NCBI GenBank assembly: GCA_016931365.1
Contig: JAFGEY010000036.1
Coordinates: 1 to 23,593, forward strand
Direction of reading: 5' to 3'
DNA: 23,593 nt
Source of the DNA: Anaerolineae bacterium
GTDB lineage: Bacteria; Chloroflexota; Anaerolineae; JAFGEY01
The notes under the pieces were generated by a model. The model did not search any database and was not told where the DNA came from. It was given only the letters and a program-made list of their open reading frames with translations. Of the stretch, positions 1 to 7,514 are shown in pieces; positions within the stretch are counted from its first letter, which is position 1, and each line of letters begins with the position of its first letter. Position numbers and translations under genes: made by a program.

Positions 1-632
1 ATCAGCCGTTTGGCATCCCACACGCGCAGGCCCAGCGCCGATCCGCCGAGGTGAAAAGCCAGCTTGGCCGTATGATCGCAGGTCGAAGGTGCGCTGCCAC
101 GGATCGGCCCTTGCAGGTAGGAAAAGTCGGTTTGCCGTTCGCCAAAGCATGAGATTTCCGGCGCGGCGACGGCAAACCCGCGCCGGCAGAGCGCCACAGC
201 AAAGTCCTTGTGATAGCCGTCGGCAGTGTCGCGCTCGTCGCCGTCTTCCCACAAGCCGACGATGTCTTTGACACCGTAGCCGTGCCCGTGAAAAGCGATC
301 GCTGCGGGCCGTGGGTGGGGATCGCCTTGGGGGATCAGCAGGTACACCGGCATCGAGGTGTGCGGCGACGTGCGCAGCAGCACCTTTTCGCGCAGGTAAT
401 CGCCCTTGTTTACCGACTCGATCACCTCCGGCTCTGGATCGACGACGGGCCAATTTTGAAAACCCAACGTGTCGTTCAGCGCCTGCCGGGTGTCGGCCTG
501 CCAGCGTTCGGCCTCGACTTGCGTTTGGGCCTGGAAGCGATAGGGCGCATCCTCAGGGCGGTAGTGCTGCCACAGGGCGTGGGCGGGTTGAAGCGTTTGG
601 AGGGTTTGGGGATCAAGCAATCGCGTGCTCAT
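1..632 (-). CDS. alpha/beta hydrolase family protein (C-terminus cut by window edge)
   Basis: An open frame of 210 codons runs from an ATG at 632 off the left edge without a stop. AGGAG lies 7 nt before the start. The protein has an N-terminal helical part rich in Gln/Trp, then a typical alpha/beta hydrolase core: strand VYLLIP at about residues 97-102, AIAFHGHGYG at about 111-120 (oxyanion-type HGHG), and RRGFAVAAPEISCFGER at about 150-166. This pattern matches the dienelactone-hydrolase/acetyl-xylan-esterase-like families (Abhydrolase_7 type). The nucleophile Ser, catalytic Asp and His would lie beyond the edge, so activity cannot be judged. Substrate unknown; probably a cytoplasmic esterase because no signal peptide is seen. 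It is divergent from the membrane-protein gene at 891. Family assignment is fairly sure, function is not. Confidence 0.75.
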   Translation of the reverse strand, partial: MSTRLLDPQTLQTLQPAHALWQHYRPEDAPYRFQAQTQVEAERWQADTRQALNDTLGFQNWPVVDPEPEVIESVNKGDYLREKVLLRTSPHTSMPVYLLIPQGDPHPRPAAIAFHGHGYGVKDIVGLWEDGDERDTADGYHKDFAVALCRRGFAVAAPEISCFGERQTDFSYLQGPIRGSAPSTCDHTAKLAFHLGGSALGLRVWDAKRL

Positions 633-758
633 AGATAGACTCCTGGTAGATGACATAGAATGATATTTTGTGTATTTTTAGCGCGCGGCAAAGCCGGGCA
701 CTAAAACACACTTTATGGAGATTAGCACACTCTGTAGCTGAATGCAAATCTTGTGCCT

Positions 759-786
759 TTGCTTTTACGTCCAAGTGTGCTAAAAT
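759..786 (+). promoter_or_regulatory. sigma-70-type promoter for the membrane-protein gene
   Basis: TTGCTT (759-764), 16 nt, TAAAAT (781-786), with TG one base upstream of the -10 (TGC-TAAAAT, an extended -10). Transcription would start near 793, giving a leader of about 100 nt before the TTG start at 891. The hairpin at 801-829 then sits at the very 5' end of the transcript. Confidence 0.5.
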
Positions 787-800
787 AGCCGTCGGCTTGT

Positions 801-829
801 GTGCCCGTCACTTCTCAAGTGACGGGCGC
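801..829 (+). promoter_or_regulatory. 5'-leader hairpin
   Basis: Perfect 11-bp stem: GCCCGTCACTT (803-813) pairs with AAGTGACGGGC (817-827) across a 3-nt CTC loop, extendable by a T-G and a G-C pair. No T-run follows, so it is not a standard terminator. It lies just downstream of the predicted start site and about 60 nt before the Shine-Dalgarno, so it may be an mRNA-stability or regulatory element. Role unknown. Confidence 0.45.
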
Positions 830-890
830 GTGAAGGTTAAAATGTCCGCTGGCGAGTTGACAAACCCCTTCGCCGGGAGGAGCAAGCAGT

Positions 891-1946
891 TTGAGTATCA
901 TCGATGCGTTGAGTCAGGGATTCAGTACGATCCACCGCCGGTGGTGGGTTCTGCTGATCCCAGTGCTGGTTGATCTTTTTTTGTGGCTGGGGCCGCAGGC
1001 GGCCATTGCCCACATTGTCAGTGATGTGAGTGACGTGTTAATCGATTCGGACCTGCTTGCTCAAGCCGGGCAGAGCGATCCGGAATTGGTCGAAATGATC
1101 CGGACCACCCTTGACGGTGTGGGCAAGAATTACAACCTGTTTTCTTCGCTGCGCGTGCGGATGCTGGGGATGCCCAGCCTGCTCGTCTGGGGCGGGGCGG
1201 GGTATCACCTGCCCTCGGTCTACGAGGTGTTCTGGATCTATTTCCTGCAAATGATCGACATCCCCGAGCTTGCTATCTCTGTATCTCAGGCCACCTTTGT
1301 AAACCACCCGGTATGGCAGATCGGCAGTCAAGCTATCTTGCTGGGAATGACGCTCCTCGTTTCGTCGATCGGCGTCGCCGTTGGGGCGATCTATCTGACC
1401 TGGATCTCGCCCGAGATCGACAAGACCGCCGATCCTCCATCTTTCTGGTCGCGCGTGACCCAACTCAGCGGGCGCGTGCTGCTTTTTTGGCTGCTGCGCG
1501 TGATCGCGCTGATCTTGCTTGGACTGCCCTTTTTCTTGTTTTTGGGCTTGTTGAGCATGTTCAGCGCCAACCTGGCTATCATCGTCGGCATCAGCGGGAT
1601 GGGCGCGCTGACCTGGCTTTCCTTTTACGGCATCTTTTTCGTCACCTCGATGGTGGTCAACCACACCACCATCTGGCAGGCGTTGTGGAACAGCCTCAAC
1701 GTGGTGCTGCGCAATTTCTGGCCCACGCTGGGGCTCTTTGTGCTGATCAACCTGATCGGCGGCGGACTGACCATCCTCTGGCAGCAGTTGAGTAAGGGCG
1801 CTTGGCTGACCCTGATCGGCATCCTCGGCAACGCTTACGTCGGCAGCAGCCTGCTGGCCGGTAGCCTGATCTTTTACCGCGACCGGTACGACCGCTGGCG
1901 CGAGCGCGTGGCGCAAATCCTCGCCGACACGCGCAAAGAACTCTAA
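891..1946 (+). CDS. uncharacterised multi-pass membrane protein
   Basis: 351 aa from a TTG start chosen because GGGAGGAG ends 8 nt upstream. Hydrophobic segments fall at about residues 18-36, 146-171, 196-223, 226-256, 278-297 and 303-328, leaving a soluble or extracytoplasmic stretch of about 110 residues (37-145) after the first helix and a short basic C-terminal tail (YRDRYDRWRERV). No catalytic motif, signal-peptidase site or nucleotide-binding motif is visible. The layout resembles uncharacterised YIP/DUF-type membrane proteins of Chloroflexota. It is followed by repeats and gyrB in the same direction, but the 235-nt gap and the gyrB-specific leader argue against a tight operon. The long ORF on the opposite strand here is a shadow. 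Real gene: very likely; function: unknown. Confidence 0.85.
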   Translation: MSIIDALSQGFSTIHRRWWVLLIPVLVDLFLWLGPQAAIAHIVSDVSDVLIDSDLLAQAGQSDPELVEMIRTTLDGVGKNYNLFSSLRVRMLGMPSLLVWGGAGYHLPSVYEVFWIYFLQMIDIPELAISVSQATFVNHPVWQIGSQAILLGMTLLVSSIGVAVGAIYLTWISPEIDKTADPPSFWSRVTQLSGRVLLFWLLRVIALILLGLPFFLFLGLLSMFSANLAIIVGISGMGALTWLSFYGIFFVTSMVVNHTTIWQALWNSLNVVLRNFWPTLGLFVLINLIGGGLTILWQQLSKGAWLTLIGILGNAYVGSSLLAGSLIFYRDRYDRWRERVAQILADTRKEL

Positions 1947-1952
1947 TTCGAT

Positions 1953-2165
1953 GAGAACAGGATTCACAAGATTTTCAGTGTAGGCGCGCTTTCTATAGCT
2001 TTGTAAATACCCAAGACGATTGGTGATGCGCGGTATGGAAACCGCGCCTACCTTTTGATGTTTCTCCAAAGCCCTAATCTGAACAGGATTGACAAAATTT
2101 TCGGGATGAACAGGATGAGGATTCGTCCTGGAAGTACCTTGCCGATCCTGTTTATTTTGTCAGTT
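1953..2165. repeat. dispersed AACAGGATT(N)ACAAAATTTTC repeat copies
   Basis: GAACAGGATTCACAAGATTTTC at 1955-1976 recurs as GAACAGGATTGACAAAATTTTC at 2081-2102 (20 of 22 identical), with a short extra copy (GATGAACAGGATGAGGATT) at about 2105-2123. An inverted piece follows at 2144-2162 (GATCCTGTTTATTTTGTCA). Low-complexity intergenic repeats of this type are common in many environmental bacteria. They fill the otherwise gene-free stretch before gyrB. Confidence 0.5.
1980..2051. repeat. 72-bp inverted-repeat element, MITE/REP-like
   Basis: Arms of 14 bp with one mismatch: GTAGGCGCGCTTTC (1980-1993) and GAAACCGCGCCTAC (2038-2051). The right half also folds on itself (GCGCGGT, 5-nt loop, ACCGCGC at about 2029-2047). 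It carries no ORF. It sits between the membrane-protein gene and gyrB, flanked by the AACAGGATT repeats described separately. Probably a decayed small mobile or REP-like sequence. Confidence 0.45.
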
Positions 2166-2181
2166 CTGTGGAGTTTGCATT

Positions 2182-4134
2182 TTGGCTCAAGACCGTACGT
2201 CACCTAATGAGATAATCCAACCCTACGGCGCGGCCCAGGTTCAGGTATTGGAAGGTCTGGAGGCCGTGCGCCGGCGACCCGGCATGTATGTTGGCGGCAC
2301 CGACAGCCGCGCCCTGCACCACCTGGTCTATGAGGTGGTCGACAACGCCATCGATGAAGTGCTCGTCGGCGTGTGCGACCGCATTGAAGTGATCTTGCGC
2401 GCCGACGAGAGCGTATCCGTCCGCGACAACGGACGCGGCATCCCGGTCGAGACCCACCCGCAAACCGGGTTGAGCACGCTGCAAACGGTTATGACGATGC
2501 TGCATGCCGGGGCCAAGTTCGGCGGCGGCGGCTACAGGGTCTCCGGCGGGCTGCACGGCGTGGGCGTCTCGGCGGTCAACGCCCTCTCGGAATGGATGGA
2601 GGTGGTCGTCGACGACCCGCCGCCGCACAACGACGGGCGCCGCTACCGGCAGCGTTACGAGCGAGGGCGTCCGGTGACGCCGGTCGAGGAGATCGGCAAG
2701 GCACAGGGCAAGGGCACCACGGTCACGTTTTTGCGCGACGAGGCCATCTTTAGCAAAGAAAAAAGCTATCGCTGGGAAACGCTCGTGCAACGCTTTCGCG
2801 AGATGGCCTTTGTCACCAAAGGCACCACCATTTACGTCCGCGATGAGCGTAGCCCCGACCCGCTGCCCCACGAGATGGCCTTTTTCTTTGAAAACGGCAT
2901 CTGTTCCTTTGTGCGTTATCTGAACAAAAACCGCGCGGTGCTGCACGCGCCGATTTACGTCGAAAAACAGGTCGATGACACCTGGATCGAAGCGGCGTTG
3001 CAATACACCGACGCCACCGCCGACTCGATGTACGCCTTTGCCAACACCATCCACACCGTCGACGGCGGCTCGCACCTCACCGGCTTGCGCTCGGCGGTGA
3101 CCCGCGCGATCAATGACTATGCGCGGCGGCAAAGCCTGCTCAAAGAAGGCGAAGAAAATTTTTCCGGCGACGACACCCGCGAGGGATTGACTGCCATCGT
3201 CAGCGTCAAGCTGACCGAGCCGCAGTTCGAGAGTCAGACCAAGGTCAAATTGATGAACCCCGAAGTGCGCAGCCAGGTCGAGTCGGTCGTCGGCGAAGCG
3301 CTGGCGGCGTTCCTGGACGAAACACCCTCCGCCGGCAAGGCGGTGGTGAGCAAATGCCTCACCACGTCGCGCGCGCGCACGGCGGCCAAGCGCGCCCGCG
3401 AGCTGGTTATCCGCAAGAGCGCACTGGAAAGCCTGACCCTGCCCGGCAAGCTGGCCGACTGCTCGATCCGCGACGCGGGCCGGACGGAACTGTTCATCGT
3501 CGAGGGCGACAGCGCGGGCGGCTCGGCCAAGCAGGGCCGCGACCGCAATTTCCAGGCCGTGCTGCCCCTGCGCGGCAAAATCCTCAACACCGAGCGCGCC
3601 CGGCTCGACCGAATTTTGGACAACAAAGAGGTGCAGGCGATCATCTCGGCGTTGGGCTGCGGCATCGGCGACCAGTTCGACCTGGACAGCCTGCGCTACG
3701 GGCGGACGATCATCCTCGCCGACGCCGACGTCGACGGCGCACACATCGCCACCCTGCTGCTGACCTTTTTCTTCCGCTACATGCCCACGTTGATCGAGGG
3801 CGGGCACCTGTACATCGCCCAGCCGCCGCTGTACCGGCTGGAGCGTCGCCGCCAGGCCGAATATCTGTACTCGGAAGAGGAAAAGGAAGCGCGCGTTGCC
3901 GCGCTGGATGATGAAAAGTTCACTTTGCAGCGTTACAAGGGCCTGGGCGAGATGAACCCGGAGCAGCTTTGGGAGACGACGCTGGACCCCAACCGCCGCC
4001 TTTTACTCCAGGTGCAGATCGAAGACGCGCTGGAGGCCGACCGCACCTTTGAGATGTTGATGGGCCCGACCGTTCCCCCGCGCTGGCGCTTTATCCAGAC
4101 CCACGCCCGGCAGGTGCGGAATTTGGATATATAA
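2182..4134 (+). CDS. gyrB: DNA gyrase subunit B
   Basis: 650 aa, full length for the short (non-enterobacterial) GyrB type. It is the ATPase subunit of the A2B2 type IIA topoisomerase that introduces negative supercoils. GHKL ATPase motifs: EVVDNAIDE with catalytic Glu51 and Mg-binding Asn55, DNGRGIPV with Asp82, and [15 protein letters not shown] (122-136). The transducer domain carries the QTKVKL lysine loop (352-357). The TOPRIM domain shows EGDSAGGSA (441-449), PLRGKILN (462-469) and DADVDG (514-519). The C-terminus has [18 protein letters not shown] (583-600). The TTG start at 2182 follows GTGGAG by 8-9 nt. No gyrA is nearby, so the gyrase genes are split. PLRGKILN rather than a ParE-type sequence favours GyrB over topoisomerase IV. 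Confidence 0.97.
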   Translation: MAQDRTSPNEIIQPYGAAQVQVLEGLEAVRRRPGMYVGGTDSRALHHLVYEVVDNAIDEVLVGVCDRIEVILRADESVSVRDNGRGIPVETHPQTGLSTLQTVMTMLHAGAKFGGGGYRVSGGLHGVGVSAVNALSEWMEVVVDDPPPHNDGRRYRQRYERGRPVTPVEEIGKAQGKGTTVTFLRDEAIFSKEKSYRWETLVQRFREMAFVTKGTTIYVRDERSPDPLPHEMAFFFENGICSFVRYLNKNRAVLHAPIYVEKQVDDTWIEAALQYTDATADSMYAFANTIHTVDGGSHLTGLRSAVTRAINDYARRQSLLKEGEENFSGDDTREGLTAIVSVKLTEPQFESQTKVKLMNPEVRSQVESVVGEALAAFLDETPSAGKAVVSKCLTTSRARTAAKRARELVIRKSALESLTLPGKLADCSIRDAGRTELFIVEGDSAGGSAKQGRDRNFQAVLPLRGKILNTERARLDRILDNKEVQAIISALGCGIGDQFDLDSLRYGRTIILADADVDGAHIATLLLTFFFRYMPTLIEGGHLYIAQPPLYRLERRRQAEYLYSEEEKEARVAALDDEKFTLQRYKGLGEMNPEQLWETTLDPNRRLLLQVQIEDALEADRTFEMLMGPTVPPRWRFIQTHARQVRNLDI

Positions 4135-4137
4135 CAA

Positions 4138-4170
4138 AAATCTCCGAGGTCGGCCAGACCTCGGAGATTT
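4138..4170. terminator. bidirectional Rho-independent terminator between gyrB and the hicB-like ORF
   Basis: Perfect 14-bp stem AAATCTCCGAGGTC (4138-4151) / GACCTCGGAGATTT (4157-4170), loop GGCCA, four nt after the gyrB stop. The plus-strand T-run is only three, but on the minus strand the stem is followed by five T (4136-4140), so it should stop transcripts from both converging sides. Confidence 0.85.
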
Positions 4171-4218
4171 GAACACAATAACCTGCTACTGACTTGATCA
4201 AGCCTGTTTGAATGCTTC

Positions 4219-4473
4219 CTATGCATGCAAGGCCGGAGGCATCGGCTTGCCCAAAGCCTGATGGCCTTCAATCAGGGCGGCCAGCGCATCAGCGACGTGC
4301 GGCTGTACCTGATCCAAGGTATCCGCCTCGGTGATCAAGCCGGGGATCAACGGACAGGTGATCGTGTATCCCCCTTCTGGCTGTGGTTCGAGCACCAGCG
4401 GCAGCTTGAAAATCTGTTCCTTGTTGCTCCAAGCCCTCGTCCTCGAGGGCGACCCAATGGTATCAAAGGACAT
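4219..4473 (-). CDS. solitary HicB-like (UPF0150) protein, possibly degraded
   Basis: Residues 22 onward (FKLPLVLEPQPEGGYTITC, then PGLITEADTLDQV and ADALAALIEGHQALGKPMP) match the partial RNase-H-like fold of HicB antitoxins, which neutralise the HicA mRNA interferase. The frame is 84 aa, but the first 21 residues (MSFDTIGSPSRTRAW) are unlike the family. They are encoded by a hairpin repeat (4433-4450), and the ATG at 4473 has no Shine-Dalgarno. The natural start was probably near the phenylalanine at about 4410. The C-terminus ends at PPALHA, short of the usual PNLR-type tail. No HicA gene is on either side, so this is either an orphan antitoxin-like regulator or a remnant. Transcription would end at the 4138-4170 terminator. 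Confidence 0.6.
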   Translation of the reverse strand: MSFDTIGSPSRTRAWSNKEQIFKLPLVLEPQPEGGYTITCPLIPGLITEADTLDQVQPHVADALAALIEGHQALGKPMPPALHA

Positions 4474-4536
4474 CGTTTATTTGCGCTGAACTCGTCCCCG
4501 TCCTCGGGGATGAGCGCGCGCAATGCACAGCATTGC
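4433..4536. repeat. cluster of three short hairpins (two with TCCT loops)
   Basis: Hairpin 1: GCCCTCG (4433-4439), loop TCCT, CGAGGGC (4444-4450). Hairpin 2: CTCGTCCCCG (4491-4500), loop TCCT, CGGGGATGAG (4505-4514), with one G-T pair. Hairpin 3: GCAATGC (4520-4526), loop ACA, GCATTGC (4530-4536). The first two share the core CG-TCCT-CG, which recurs at 8975-8986. They look like REP-type palindromes and separate the HicB core from the restriction-methylase remnant. Confidence 0.5.
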
Positions 4537-4645
4537 CAGTGACGGGCATGTTGGTGTACAGCTCGTACACCAGCGCGTCGATCTGGCGGTCGGTGAGGTC
4601 GAAGCGTTGGACGAGGTCGAGAATGGCGGAGGGAATGGACATCAT
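4463..4645 (-). pseudogene. remnant of a restriction-methylase-type gene (N- and C-terminal pieces fused)
   Basis: A 60-codon frame whose first half reads MMSIPSAILDLVQRFD followed at once by LTDRQIDALVYELY. From memory of the families, the first piece resembles the extreme N-terminus and the second the extreme C-terminus (usually ...QIDxLVYELYGLTxEEI) of large Eco57I-like type IIG/N6 adenine methylase-nucleases of about 1000 residues. After Tyr the frame leaves the family and runs through hairpin repeats to a stop at 4463. It overlaps the HicB frame by 11 nt. The simplest reading is a large internal deletion of a restriction gene. A chance or unrelated small ORF cannot be excluded. Confidence 0.4.
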
Positions 4646-4862
4646 CGCGCGCTCCTTTGAGACATCAGAACTTGCAGTTCGCTGGTCGAGTAGACACGTC
4701 GAACTCTACGAGTTCGACAAACCCGCAGAGTTCATAGCGCCGTATCGAGACCAAGAACTGCGCTAAAATATCTATTTCGATGCCAAGTTGTTTACGAGGT
4801 CAAGCATAGCATAAAGCGCACGGAATGTCAAAAGGGAGATCGGCCCGCCGCAAGGGCGAGGC
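4646..4862. other. intergenic stretch without recognisable genes
   Basis: Upstream of the restriction-methylase remnant and downstream of the tat terminator. The only structure seen is a perfect 9-bp palindrome with a 3-nt centre, GTCGAACTC-TAC-GAGTTCGAC (4698-4718), flanked by an imperfect outer inverted pair (GCAGTTCGCTGG at 4674-4685 and CCAAGAACTGC at 4751-4761). The small plus-strand frame across this stretch has no ribosome site and no family resemblance. Confidence 0.5.
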
Positions 4863-4902
4863 AAAAAACAACGCCTCTGGCGAGTCGACCCGCCAGAGGC
4901 GT
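4863..4902 (-). terminator. Rho-independent terminator of the tat operon
   Basis: On the minus strand a perfect 12-bp stem, ACGCCTCTGGCG / CGCCAGAGGCGT (4902-4891 with 4882-4871), 8-nt loop, is followed by TTGTTTTTT (4870-4863). It lies 28 nt after the tatC stop and closes the long minus-strand block. Confidence 0.88.
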
Positions 4903-4930
4903 CTGTACGTCAAAAAAAGGCTATACGCCG

Positions 4931-5749
4931 TCAGGCGCTGCTCGCCTCGGCGTCCGGTTTGTTCTTCGGCTCGACGACGCGGGCCAGGAAAACGCCGAAA
5001 AAATAGAGTATCAACAGCGGGGCCATCACGATGCCCATATTGAACGGGTCGGGCGTGGGGGTGATCAGTGCGGCCAGCACGCCGATGCCGACCACGGCGA
5101 ATTTCCAGACGGCCAGGAACTGCTTGTGCGTTACCACACCTAGCCGGGCGATAAAGGCCATAATCAACGGCGTCTCAAAGCTGACCCCCACCCAAAAGAC
5201 CAGATTGAGTATAAAAGGCAGGTACTTGGATACCTCCCACTTTTGCTCCACGATGCCTCCGCCGAATTGCAGCGTCCAGGCAAAACCGAGCAAAAAAGGG
5301 ATCGCCGTGGGGACCATCAAAAAGTAGGCAAAGGCCGCCCCGCCGATGAAAAAGAGGGTCGCGCTGGGAATGATCACAATCAACGCGCGCCGCTCGCTGC
5401 GGGTCAAGCCGGGCAGCACGTAATGCAAAATCTGGTACACGATAAAGGGCATGGCGATGATCGCACCGCTGAACAGCGAAATCTTCATAAACAGGCCGAT
5501 CATCATTGTCGGATCGGTGTTGATGATCTCGGACGCTGCGCCATAGCGGGTGTTATAGGCAATCACGGCATTGTTCAACGGCAGGAGGATCCAGTCGAAA
5601 ATCTTGCTGGCAAAGGCAAAGCTCGCCGCGCCGCAGATGACCAGGGCGATGGCAACACGCAGCACGTGATCCTTGAGTTCAAGCAGGTGCTCGATCAAGG
5701 TCATCATTTTCTGATTTTCGATGCCCTTGCCCTCGGGTTTTTCGCTCAT
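4931..5749 (-). CDS. tatC: Sec-independent protein translocase TatC
   Basis: 272 aa. TatC is the polytopic receptor of the twin-arginine pathway that binds RR-signal peptides of folded proteins. Family hallmarks are visible: the N-terminal cytoplasmic TLIEHLLELKDHVLR (17-31), the loop PFIVYQILHYVLPGLTRSERR (101-121), FLMVPTAIPFLLGF (143-156), GVSFETPLIM with the conserved membrane Glu192, and LITPTPDPF (228-236). Six hydrophobic segments can be drawn, at about 29-48, 84-112, 121-147, 176-200, 212-230 and 236-258. The ATG overlaps the tatA/B stop by 4 nt (ATGA), with GAGG 8 nt upstream, so the two are translationally coupled. It is the last gene before the terminator at 4863-4902. The charged tail (EPKNKPDAEASSA) is not conserved. 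Confidence 0.96.
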   Translation of the reverse strand: MSEKPEGKGIENQKMMTLIEHLLELKDHVLRVAIALVICGAASFAFASKIFDWILLPLNNAVIAYNTRYGAASEIINTDPTMMIGLFMKISLFSGAIIAMPFIVYQILHYVLPGLTRSERRALIVIIPSATLFFIGGAAFAYFLMVPTAIPFLLGFAWTLQFGGGIVEQKWEVSKYLPFILNLVFWVGVSFETPLIMAFIARLGVVTHKQFLAVWKFAVVGIGVLAALITPTPDPFNMGIVMAPLLILYFFGVFLARVVEPKNKPDAEASSA

Positions 5750-6930
5750 TCCTCTATCCTCGTCGGCGCCCGCGTGGGCAGTGCAGTCTTGAGCAGCATT
5801 TCGGCGCGCAGCGCTTCAAGCGCTTTTCTCAACGACTGGATTTCGTCCTGCAAAGAGGCAACCTGCCCGTTCAGTTCGACGATCTTGGTCTGGGTGCCAT
5901 TGTCAGATACGACAGTCGCGATCTCGGGCAGGCGCACCGCTTCCTTTTTGGGCGCTGCCTCTGGCGGCGCCGACGCACTCTTGATCTGGACCGGCCCGGT
6001 TTTGCCTTTCATTCCCTCCAGAATCAAATTGCGCGTGCGGGTCCACTCGTCTTCGGGTGCTTGTTCCACGCCCGCCGGGTCTTGAACACCTGCCGGAGCC
6101 GTCGGCTCCGATGGAGCCGCTGGTTGTGTTTGAATCGGCGGTTCTTGCGGCGTCAACGCCGCCGTCGGCTCAAGAGGAGGCGGGGCCACCAGCGTTTCCA
6201 GGTCATCGACCGGTTCTCCGGCCATCTGCCGGCGCATCCGTTCCATCACCTGCGCCGTGCGCTCGCTCGCCGTGGGGCCTTTGGGCTTGCTGGCGGTCGG
6301 CTCCTGGACCACGCGCGAGCCTAACACGTTCTGCGCGGGTGGGGTTGCGGCTAACCTGTCACGCCATTCCATTTTGGCCCGTTCGAGCTGAGCCAGCGGA
6401 TCGAGCTGTTGCGGCTCCAGGGTCGGGGAAGGTTCCTGAGGGTGCTCTGTACCGGCGGGGATTTGCGCGCCCGTCAACTGGGCCTGCACATTGGCCAGGA
6501 TGGCTTGCGTCTTTTCGATTGCTTCCTGTTCGCCGTGGGCTTTTGGGGCTGCCTGTTCGAGCTGGCGCGTGCGCTCTTGATCTTTGGCGGCGGCAGCCAG
6601 TGATTCAAGCGTTGCGTTGGAGCCGCCAAGCGCTCCCTTGACTTCGTCCAGGCTCTGGTTGACGTCGCTCTGAGCCGATTTCATCGTGTCGGCAAGCTGG
6701 CGTTGTGTGGCAGCGATCTCGTCGCGGATGCCGCGTACTTCTTCGACCGCTTCGTGGATCACAAGAGCCTCTTCGCGCCACTGGTTCATGAACAGCTTGG
6801 ACTGCTGGGTCAATTTGCCAAGCCACTGGCCCAGCTTGGCGCCCATCTGTGGCAGCCGTTCCGGGCCAAAGAACAAGAGCGCAAAGACGGCGAGCATAAA
6901 TAATTCGCCTGCTCCAAAATTGTCAAACAT
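5746..6930 (-). CDS. tatA: TatA/TatB-family translocase subunit with a very long C-terminal tail
   Basis: 394 aa. The first 40 residues are a classical TatA/B start: a membrane helix (ELFMLAVFALLFF, 9-21), the FGPERLP hinge (21-27) and an amphipathic helix (MGAKLGQWLGKL). The GPERLP hinge and Glu9 look more TatB- than TatA-like. Residues 45-165 are charged, Gln/Glu/Ala-rich and probably coiled coil. Residues about 165-300 are Pro/Ala/Gln/Glu-rich and likely disordered. A second predicted coiled coil (TKIVELNGQVASLQDEIQSLRKALEALRAEM, in two halves) lies near 345-380. TatA/B proteins are usually 60-180 aa, so the tail is two to five times the normal size. It follows nusB by 3 nt and overlaps tatC by 4 nt. 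It is the only TatA-type gene here, so another may exist elsewhere. The tail's role is unknown. Confidence 0.9.
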   Translation of the reverse strand: MFDNFGAGELFMLAVFALLFFGPERLPQMGAKLGQWLGKLTQQSKLFMNQWREEALVIHEAVEEVRGIRDEIAATQRQLADTMKSAQSDVNQSLDEVKGALGGSNATLESLAAAAKDQERTRQLEQAAPKAHGEQEAIEKTQAILANVQAQLTGAQIPAGTEHPQEPSPTLEPQQLDPLAQLERAKMEWRDRLAATPPAQNVLGSRVVQEPTASKPKGPTASERTAQVMERMRRQMAGEPVDDLETLVAPPPLEPTAALTPQEPPIQTQPAAPSEPTAPAGVQDPAGVEQAPEDEWTRTRNLILEGMKGKTGPVQIKSASAPPEAAPKKEAVRLPEIATVVSDNGTQTKIVELNGQVASLQDEIQSLRKALEALRAEMLLKTALPTRAPTRIEE

Positions 6931-6933
6931 AAG

Positions 6934-7404
6934 TCACCCTTGATGTGTGTCGTCTGTCTTTTGGGATGTGTTGCGACGTCGCTTTTTGGACTGGACTTCG
7001 GGCACGTATTTGGCAAACAGACTGCCCAGAACGCCGTTCACAAACCTCGGCGAACTGTCACTGCCAAATGCTTTGGCCAGCTCAACGGCCTCATTGACCG
7101 CTACCTTGGGCGGCGTGCCGCCGTCGATGAGGAATTCAAACAGGGCGATACGCAGCACATTACGATCGACGATCGACATTTGCTCGATAGGCCACTCGGG
7201 CGCATACGTGCCGATCCATTGGTCGAGGTGTGCCTGGTTTTCAAGAACACCCTGCATCAGCAGGCGTGCAAACGCCTGCCCTTCGTCGGGCATCTCGCTC
7301 TCTTGCAAACGCTGCTGCAATACAAGACCGGGTGGGTGATGAACGCAATCGATTTCATAAAGAGCTTGCAGCGCGACAATACGGGCTTGCCTTCGAACCT
7401 GCAA
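6934..7404 (-). CDS. nusB: transcription antitermination factor NusB
   Basis: 156 aa, all-helical RNA-binding protein that pairs with NusE (S10) on boxA in rRNA leaders. The sequence shows the family start [16 protein letters not shown] (4-19), the central [14 protein letters not shown] (79-92), and the C-terminal hallmark [32 protein letters not shown] (in sections, 98-129). The start is TTG at 7404, preceded by GGAGG with 6-nt spacing; no ATG fits better. The lysine/arginine-rich tail after 136 is variable. It is followed 3 nt later by tatA/B and preceded by an asp23-like gene with a 110-nt gap. The asp23-nusB pairing is also usual in Firmicutes (yqhY-nusB). Confidence 0.95.
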   Translation of the reverse strand: MQVRRQARIVALQALYEIDCVHHPPGLVLQQRLQESEMPDEGQAFARLLMQGVLENQAHLDQWIGTYAPEWPIEQMSIVDRNVLRIALFEFLIDGGTPPKVAVNEAVELAKAFGSDSSPRFVNGVLGSLFAKYVPEVQSKKRRRNTSQKTDDTHQG

Positions 7405-7514
7405 TCTGTGCCTCCGCAGTCAAGCGCTCACGGTTGAGTTTCAAGTGTATTTACGGCCCCGGTCCAGTCGACGCCGGTATGCTCGTCAACCCGCGCGCAG
7501 ATGAAAAAAGCCAA

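Noticed and set aside
668..973. 101-codon plus-strand frame before the membrane-protein gene
   Set aside because: Crosses the promoter, hairpin and start of the real gene in another frame; no Shine-Dalgarno and no family resemblance.
1038..2069. 343-codon frame opposite the membrane-protein gene, extending into the repeats
   Set aside because: The plus-strand product has coherent membrane helices and a good ribosome site; the minus frame is charged low-complexity sequence and runs into intergenic repeats.
2200..3807. 535-codon open frame opposite gyrB
   Set aside because: Same kind of GC-bias shadow; gyrB is full length with all motifs on the plus strand.
4698..4718. GTCGAACTC-TAC-GAGTTCGAC palindrome as an operator
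   Set aside because: Perfect palindrome, but no promoter or gene start close enough to assign a role; kept only as a note in the intergenic entry.
4225..4766. Plus-strand small frames over the hicB-like region
   Set aside because: They read through hairpin repeats and the antisense of HicB; no ribosome sites or motifs.
7405..7514. Terminator or small gene between asp23-like and nusB
   Set aside because: No stable hairpin with T-run and no ORF with a ribosome site was found in the 110-nt gap.
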